From: QHCA01 sp003244095
GTDB taxonomy: Bacteria; Actinomycetota; Actinomycetes; Mycobacteriales; QHCA01
Assembly (NCBI GenBank): GCA_038329965.1
Contig: JBBQNN010000078.1
Location: forward strand, 1-18,669
Reading direction: 5' to 3'
DNA: 18,669 nt
Part shown: positions 14,323 through 18,669 of the stretch, in pieces
Layout: each line of letters begins with the position of its first letter
Numbering within the stretch: the stretch's first letter is position 1
The notes under the pieces: model-generated
Databases searched by the model: none
Told to the model about the DNA's origin: nothing
Seen by the model: only the letters and a program-made list of their open reading frames with translations
Program-made: the position numbers and the translations under genes

Positions 14323-14949
14323 TCACACGTCGTGCCCGGCCTGCAGCCGCCTCGCCTCCACGACGATGTCCGACACGACCTCGTGGAGGAGGTCCAGCCG
14401 AGCCTGGTCGACGGTCATCAGGCGATGGGCGAGGTCGTTGAGGCCGGCAGCACCGAACTCGCCGGCGGTCCCGATGAGCTCGTGGCCGATATACCGGGCC
14501 CAGGGGAGGTCACCTGTGGCCGCCGCGGCGGTGAGCGAGGTGACCTGCTGGGGGAGGCGGCCGATGAACTGGTCGAGCAGCTCGGCGTAGGCCGCGGGGC
14601 CGACCTCGATCTCCAGGCTGCCAGCGGTACGAGGGTGGTGGGCGGCCCGCAGCCGGTCGACCTCGGTGCCGATCAGCTCGACGATCGGCCGTAGGGCAGC
14701 ATCTTCGCCCGGTCCGACCGACAGGATCCGACGGGCGAGATCGTCCAGCCCGACCGCACCGAAGTCCACGGCCGTACCGATCAGCTGATGGGCCACGTAT
14801 CGGGCCCGAGGGACATCGCCGACAGCGGCGGCGGCGTCCAGGTCGGCGACCTGCCCCGGTAGCTGTTCCATGAACGCGTCGAGCACCGCGACGTAGGCAT
14901 CTGCACCGAGGTCGCGGGCCAGACTGTGGCGGGCGTGGTTGGGCTGCAT
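14323..14949 (-). CDS. Tandem HPt phosphotransfer protein (two HPt domains)
   Basis: The 208-residue product consists of two homologous four-helix units. Repeat 1 (about 16-101) has ARYVAHQLIGTAVDFGAVGL with His54; repeat 2 (about 118-203) has ARYIGHELIGTAGEFGAAGL with His156. Both match the HPt phospho-acceptor pattern H-x-L-x-G-x-A, and the histidines are 102 residues apart. There is no kinase, receiver, membrane or DNA-binding segment. It should be a cytosolic phosphorelay intermediate accepting phosphate from receiver aspartates. The gene starts 29 bp after the stop of the hybrid kinase, which has two receivers and no HPt of its own, so they are almost certainly one operon and partners. 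The ATG 14949 start has only a weak AGG upstream. Confidence 0.9.
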   Translation of the reverse strand: MQPNHARHSLARDLGADAYVAVLDAFMEQLPGQVADLDAAAAVGDVPRARYVAHQLIGTAVDFGAVGLDDLARRILSVGPGEDAALRPIVELIGTEVDRLRAAHHPRTAGSLEIEVGPAAYAELLDQFIGRLPQQVTSLTAAAATGDLPWARYIGHELIGTAGEFGAAGLNDLAHRLMTVDQARLDLLHEVVSDIVVEARRLQAGHDV

Positions 14950-14978
14950 GCCAACCTATCGATCCAGACGATCTTGAA

Positions 14979-17900
14979 CTAAAGGGTGCGGAGGGTCCGA
15001 GTGTTCCTGGTGGCCGACCGGCCCGCTCCTGGCGCACCCGCGGGCGCAGACGTGGGGTCGGTCGCCAGCCAGCGGTCCAGCATGTCGTTGAGTTGGTGAA
15101 GGCGGAAGGGCTTGGAGAGGTAGTCGTCCATGCCCGCCGACAGGCAGTTCTCTCGCTCGCCGCGCATGGCATTCGCTGTCATCGCGATGACGGGGACGTG
15201 GACCGCGGCGTGGACCGCGGCGTGGACCGACTCACGTCGACGCAGCTCGGCGGTGGCCAGGTATCCGTCCATCTCGGGCATCTGGCAGTCCATCAGCACC
15301 AAGTCGTAGTGCTCTTCGGCCAGCTTCTGCAGGGCCTCAAGCCCGTTGACGGCCACGTCGACGTGATGGCCGCGCAGGGCCAGCATCTGCATCGTCACCT
15401 GCTGGTTCACCGGGTTGTCCTCGGCCAACAGGATCCGGGCGCCCGCCGGTTCGCTACCGATGCTCGGAGCAGAAGAGTTGAGCACGGACACAGGCTGCGC
15501 GTCCCCCATAAGCCGGGCGATCGCCTCGTGCAGGCGGGCCCGGCGGACCGGCTTGGCGAGATGCACGCAGTCCCTCAGCCCTGCCACCACCGGATCAGAG
15601 GATCCGGTCGATGAGCAGATCAGCAGGCCAACCTGATCGAAACGTGGTTGGGCTCGTACGGCTGTCGCGACCCCCGTGCCCGACGTGCCGGGCATCCGCT
15701 CGTCGAGGATGACGAGATGATACGGGGCGTTCTCGTCGGCCGCCGCCGCCAGCAGCCGGAGCGCTTGGTCACCGGTCGTTGCCAACGTGACCTCAGCCCC
15801 GGTAGGCCCGAGGTAGCTGGTCAGGATATGGCGGTTGGTCGCGTTGTCATCGACCACCAGCACGCGCCGTCTCGTCGGCATGCGGGGGGCCGGGATCCGG
15901 GGGTCGGCCGGATTCGGCCCCGCGGCCCGCAGGTCGATGGCGAAACGGAAGGTGCTCCCCCGGCCGAGCTCGCTCCGGAGGGTGATGTCGCCGCCCATCA
16001 GCCGGATGAGTTGCCGCGAGATGGTCAAGCCCAGGCCGGTACCACCGAAGCGCCGGGTCGTGGAGGCGTCGGCCTGCGCGAAGGGCTCGAAGAGCATGTC
16101 CTGCTTGGCCCGGTCGATGCCGAGGCCGGTATCGGTGACGATGAACTCCACAAAGCCGTCGTCGGCCCGGCGGACGTTGACCGACACCTCGCCCTCGTCG
16201 GTGAACTTCACCGCGTTGCCGACGAGGTTGGTGAGAATCTGGCGGAGCCGGCCGCCGTCACCGATCACGCGGGTGGGGACGTCGTTCCCGATCAGTACCG
16301 GGAGCTCGACCCCCTTGCGAAACGCCGGGAGCACCAACAGCTCACAAACACCGGTCACCGTCTCATGCAGGTCGAACGGTCGGACCTCGAGGTCGAGCTT
16401 CCCTGCTTCGATCTTCGAAAAGTCCAGGATCTCGTCGATGATGGTCAGCAGCGCCTCTCCTGAGGAGTTGATCACCTCCGCGTACCCGAGCTGCCGCTCC
16501 GACAGGTCAGTGTCGAGCAGTAGCTCGGTCATGCCGATCACGCCGTTCATCGGTGTCCGGATCTCGTGACTCATGTTGGCCAGGAAGGCCGACTTGAGGT
16601 GCAAGGCCTCTAGCGCCTCGTCGCGCGCGTTCATCATGTCCTGCTGCCCCTGCTGGCGAGCGGTGATGTCGTGGGCGAACAGGTTGAGCGTCGAGTTGCC
16701 CCCGATGCTGGTCGCCCATATGGCCAGCTCGACCGGAACCTCGTGACCGACCTTGTGCAGCATCGGCACCTCTGAGCGGGTGCTGATGAGACGACCGCCA
16801 CCCGATTCGCGGAATCGGGCGAGGTCGGCCGTCCGGCCGGCGCGCAAGGCGGGCGGGGTGATGGTGTCGACGATCGATCTGCCGATCATCTCCTCGCGTG
16901 AGTAGCCCAGCAGCCGCTCGGCCTGGAGGTTCCAGCCGGTGACCAGACCGTGGTCGTCGCTGGCGATGAAGGCCTCGCTCGATGCCTCGATGACCGCTTC
17001 GGTCGCCTCGCGCAACTGCCGCTCCGCGTCCACCCGGGCTTCGAGCGCATCGTGGCGCTCCGTGACGTCGAGGGTGACCCCCATGACCCGGACCGGCGTA
17101 CCGGAATCGTCGCGTTCGATCCGGGTCCGCGTCTCGAAATGCCGGACCGCCCCGTCCGAGCGGAGGATCCGGTAGCTCTGGTCCACTCTGGGGTCATCCC
17201 CCGCGAGCGCGGCGCGCATCACCCGCTGAACACGCTCGCCGTCGTCCGGGTGCAGCCCAAAGACCGCCTGGTCGACCGGGATGGCCCCGCCCGGCACGAG
17301 GCCGCGCAGGTGGTGCATCCCGGCCGACCAGGCGATCCGCTCACCGGCGATGTCCCAGTCGAAGCTGCCGGCACCGGCAAGCTCCTCGGTGTCCGAGAGC
17401 AGCTCGCGCTCGCGAACGGCGCTGGCGTCGCTCTCGCGCAGTGCCGACTCCGCGGATCGGGACTCGGTGAGGTCGCGGGTGATCTTGCCGAAGCCGAGCA
17501 GCGTACCGTCCGGGTCGTACAGCGCGGTGATCACGACGTTGGCACAGAATCGCTTCCCGTCCTTGCGAACCCGCCAGCCCTCGGCCTCCATGCGTCCCTT
17601 GTCGGCGGCGATCGCCAGCTCGCGGTCGGGCTGGCCGGCGGCGATCTCGTCGGGAAGGTAGAACACCGAGAAGTGCCGGCCGATGATTTCGCTGGCGCCG
17701 TACCCAGTAAACCGCTCGACTCCGGGGTTCCAGTTCACAACCGTCCCGTCGGTGCCCAGCATCAAGATGGCATATTCCTGAATCCCTTCCACAAGGAGGC
17801 GAAATGCCTCCTCGCTGTCACGCAAGGCCAGCTCGACGGAGCGACGTTCAGTGAGGGCGCGGGTGATCCTGCCGAAGCCGAACAGCGACCGCTCCGGGTC

Positions 17901-18341
17901 GCGCAGGGCGGCAGTCACCTTGTCCGGCCAGAATCGCCTCCCGGCCTGGGCGGCGCGGACCCGGGCGCCGCGAGCAAGCCAGTCAAGCCCCAGCAGGGCA
18001 AGCGAGAGCGCCTCGGCGGCACTGGTCATGCTGTCCAACAGGCCGACCGGGTCGGTCACGGTCCGGGTCGCCGTCACGGGCACCCCCACCGTACGCGAGA
18101 GCGCCCAGCCCAGCAGCGTGATCGCCTGCACGACCACGAGGGCGGGCACTGCACGTTTGGACCCGCGCGCGAGGGCAACGGCGATGGCAAGCTGACTCGC
18201 CGCTGCCGCGCCGACGAGCACGCCCAGTGCCCACCATTTGGCGACATTGGCCGGCGCGACGGAAGCGTGGACCAGCCCGCTTGCGGCACTGAGTGTTGCA
18301 AGTGCGATCAGCATGGAGTCCGAAAGCGGTGGCCTGGTCAC
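14979..18341 (-). CDS. Membrane hybrid histidine kinase: 4TM, PAS remnant, 3 PAS, HisKA, HATPase, REC, REC
   Basis: The 1120-residue product has four hydrophobic segments (about 11-29, 35-58, 64-82 and 107-123) and a partial PAS C-terminus (136-167). Full PAS domains lie at about 178-295, 319-429 and 445-563. HisKA (579-649) carries the phospho-His592 in SHEIRTPMNG. The HATPase (692-805) has N709, DTGLGI (737-742) and GGTGLGLTI (766-774). REC1 (825-943) has Asp880 and Lys930; REC2 (968-1092) has Asp1018 and Lys1077. All key residues are present, so it should autophosphorylate and pass phosphate to its own receivers, then to the HPt protein. GTG 18341 was chosen because it begins just before the first membrane helix with AGGA about 12 nt upstream; GTG and ATG codons up to 18440 are possible alternatives. 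Confidence 0.93.
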   Translation of the reverse strand: MTRPPLSDSMLIALATLSAASGLVHASVAPANVAKWWALGVLVGAAAASQLAIAVALARGSKRAVPALVVVQAITLLGWALSRTVGVPVTATRTVTDPVGLLDSMTSAAEALSLALLGLDWLARGARVRAAQAGRRFWPDKVTAALRDPERSLFGFGRITRALTERRSVELALRDSEEAFRLLVEGIQEYAILMLGTDGTVVNWNPGVERFTGYGASEIIGRHFSVFYLPDEIAAGQPDRELAIAADKGRMEAEGWRVRKDGKRFCANVVITALYDPDGTLLGFGKITRDLTESRSAESALRESDASAVRERELLSDTEELAGAGSFDWDIAGERIAWSAGMHHLRGLVPGGAIPVDQAVFGLHPDDGERVQRVMRAALAGDDPRVDQSYRILRSDGAVRHFETRTRIERDDSGTPVRVMGVTLDVTERHDALEARVDAERQLREATEAVIEASSEAFIASDDHGLVTGWNLQAERLLGYSREEMIGRSIVDTITPPALRAGRTADLARFRESGGGRLISTRSEVPMLHKVGHEVPVELAIWATSIGGNSTLNLFAHDITARQQGQQDMMNARDEALEALHLKSAFLANMSHEIRTPMNGVIGMTELLLDTDLSERQLGYAEVINSSGEALLTIIDEILDFSKIEAGKLDLEVRPFDLHETVTGVCELLVLPAFRKGVELPVLIGNDVPTRVIGDGGRLRQILTNLVGNAVKFTDEGEVSVNVRRADDGFVEFIVTDTGLGIDRAKQDMLFEPFAQADASTTRRFGGTGLGLTISRQLIRLMGGDITLRSELGRGSTFRFAIDLRAAGPNPADPRIPAPRMPTRRRVLVVDDNATNRHILTSYLGPTGAEVTLATTGDQALRLLAAAADENAPYHLVILDERMPGTSGTGVATAVRAQPRFDQVGLLICSSTGSSDPVVAGLRDCVHLAKPVRRARLHEAIARLMGDAQPVSVLNSSAPSIGSEPAGARILLAEDNPVNQQVTMQMLALRGHHVDVAVNGLEALQKLAEEHYDLVLMDCQMPEMDGYLATAELRRRESVHAAVHAAVHVPVIAMTANAMRGERENCLSAGMDDYLSKPFRLHQLNDMLDRWLATDPTSAPAGAPGAGRSATRNTRTLRTL
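15198..15229 (-). repeat. 12-bp in-frame tandem repeat inside receiver domain 2
   Basis: GTGGACCGCGGC occurs at 15198-15209 and 15210-15221, followed by a partial copy GTGGACCG (15222-15229). On the coding strand this gives the protein repeat VHAAVHAAVHV (residues about 1039-1049 of the kinase), which lengthens the linker before the PVIAMTANA strand of REC2. Copy number could change by slippage without breaking the frame. Confidence 0.9.
17464..17943 (-). repeat. Two diverged 96-bp direct copies within the kinase gene
   Basis: Positions 17464-17559 and 17848-17943 match at about 74 of 96 bases without gaps, counted by eye. They encode the same part of a PAS domain: KRFCANVVITALYDP then GFGKITRDLTESRS in the full PAS, and RRFWPDKVTAALRDP then GFGRITRALTERRS in the remnant that follows the membrane domain. 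Similarity continues weakly into the ALRxS(E/D) linker. Confidence 0.85.
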
Positions 18342-18500
18342 GGCCGGACATTTCCTACTCACGCGAACGTGATCGGCACGTCCACCGTCGGCCTTGACCC
18401 CGCGCCCGCGATGGCAGCTCGGGCAGCACAACACCGGCAACCTCGGGTGGGCTGGTCAGGATTCCGAGGTGCTCATGGATGACGCGAGAGAGGCGCGAAT

Positions 18501-18516
18501 GATGTCTTGAGACATC
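18501..18516. promoter_or_regulatory. Inverted repeat GATGTCT-TG-AGACATC
   Basis: Perfect 7-bp arms separated by two bases, 160 bp upstream of the kinase start and 14 bp outside the insertion-sequence end. The size and spacing suit a dimeric regulator's operator, but no regulator can be named. Confidence 0.35.
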
Positions 18517-18529
18517 GCAGGGTGGAGAC

Positions 18530-18669
18530 CAGGGCCCCGGCAAAGTCGTGCGGCGGGTTAGCACCGCATGATCGTGTGGAGTGGTCGTGTGGGTCGTCGG
18601 GCGTGGTGGCGTAGGGCTGCGGCGATGTTGGTGACGCCGGTTAGGCGCAGGATGGTGATGGCGAGGTTG
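18530..18669 (-). mobile_element. ISAs1-family-like insertion sequence, one end (continues past the window)
   Basis: A transposase 3' end is followed, 28 bp after its stop, by CAGGGCCCCGGCAAAGTCG (from 18530 on the plus strand). That terminus begins with CAGGG, as expected for ISAs1-type terminal inverted repeats. The element inserted upstream of the kinase gene. The other end and the target duplication are outside the window, so the boundary at 18530 is provisional. Confidence 0.65.
18558..18669 (-). CDS. Transposase, ISAs1 family, C-terminal fragment (cut by window edge)
   Basis: The last 36 codons are present, containing NLAITIL, then LRLTGVTNIAAALRHHARR, and ending in MRC before TAA (18558-18560). 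The 'RNLAI..LRL.G..NIAAALRHHAR' ending is characteristic of actinobacterial ISAs1-type (H-repeat-related) DDE transposases. The catalytic residues lie outside the window, so whether the element is active cannot be judged. Confidence 0.75.
   Translation of the reverse strand, partial: NLAITILRLTGVTNIAAALRHHARRPTRPLHTIMRC

Noticed and set aside
14039..14326. Minus-strand open frame overlapping the EAL domain end
   Set aside because: Arg/Pro/Ser-rich shadow sequence across the end of a strongly supported gene; no family resemblance.
16950..18482. Long plus-strand open frame (510 codons) opposite the histidine kinase
   Set aside because: It is the high-GC antisense shadow of a kinase gene with complete motifs. 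Its translation is Asp/Gly/Arg-rich with no recognisable domain.

Overview
The window is high-GC DNA from an actinobacterium (phylum Actinomycetota). Evidence: GTG starts are common, the codons are strongly G/C-ending, and there is an F420-type luciferase-like oxidoreductase, an actinobacterial LdtMt2-type L,D-transpeptidase lipoprotein, and a small actinobacteria-specific 67-residue protein. The left end has the PH-domain / rhomboid / cyclophilin neighbourhood found close to oriC in many actinobacteria (for example ppiA next to Rv0010c and crgA in Mycobacterium). A 27-bp palindrome made of two consensus DnaA boxes at 10-36 fits that setting. I cannot name the genus.

Left third (1-6036), mostly housekeeping and envelope genes: a small PH-domain membrane protein (+); a cyclophilin then zinc-finger rhomboid protease pair (-); a divergently read Ala/Pro/Lys-rich single-pass protein (+); a CorA-type Mg2+ channel (-); a two-TM PH-like membrane protein (-); and an L,D-transpeptidase lipoprotein (+) behind a roughly 350-bp divergent leader that I could not assign.

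Middle (6037-10827), small metabolic and regulatory genes: an arginase-fold protein with non-canonical active-site residues, followed in the same direction by an F420-type luciferase-like enzyme; a GNAT acetyltransferase whose 3' end overlaps the latter tail-to-tail; a small conserved protein; a short-chain dehydrogenase broken by a one-base G insertion; and an SRPBCC-MarR two-gene operon with a recognisable sigma-A-type promoter. The 10828-11330 gap holds the eroded remnant of a known actinobacterial membrane-protein family.

Right third (11331-18669), a signalling island. A 930-residue cytosolic PAS-PAS-GGDEF-EAL protein with an extraordinary Ala-rich N-terminus converges on an operon. The operon encodes a 1120-residue hybrid histidine kinase (4 TM, PAS remnant, three PAS, HisKA, HATPase, REC, REC) and a 208-residue protein made only of two HPt domains. 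The kinase has two receivers and no HPt, while its 29-bp neighbour has two HPts and nothing else, so together they look like a split, duplicated multistep phosphorelay. Three kinase features are unusual: a stand-alone-type 4TM domain appears spliced into a duplicated PAS, leaving a 96-bp scar; receiver 2 contains a 12-bp tandem repeat; and an ISAs1-like insertion sequence sits about 190 bp upstream. No dedicated output regulator is visible, and whether the relay meets c-di-GMP through the GGDEF-EAL protein is an inference from position only.

I saw no rRNA, tRNA or CRISPR array.
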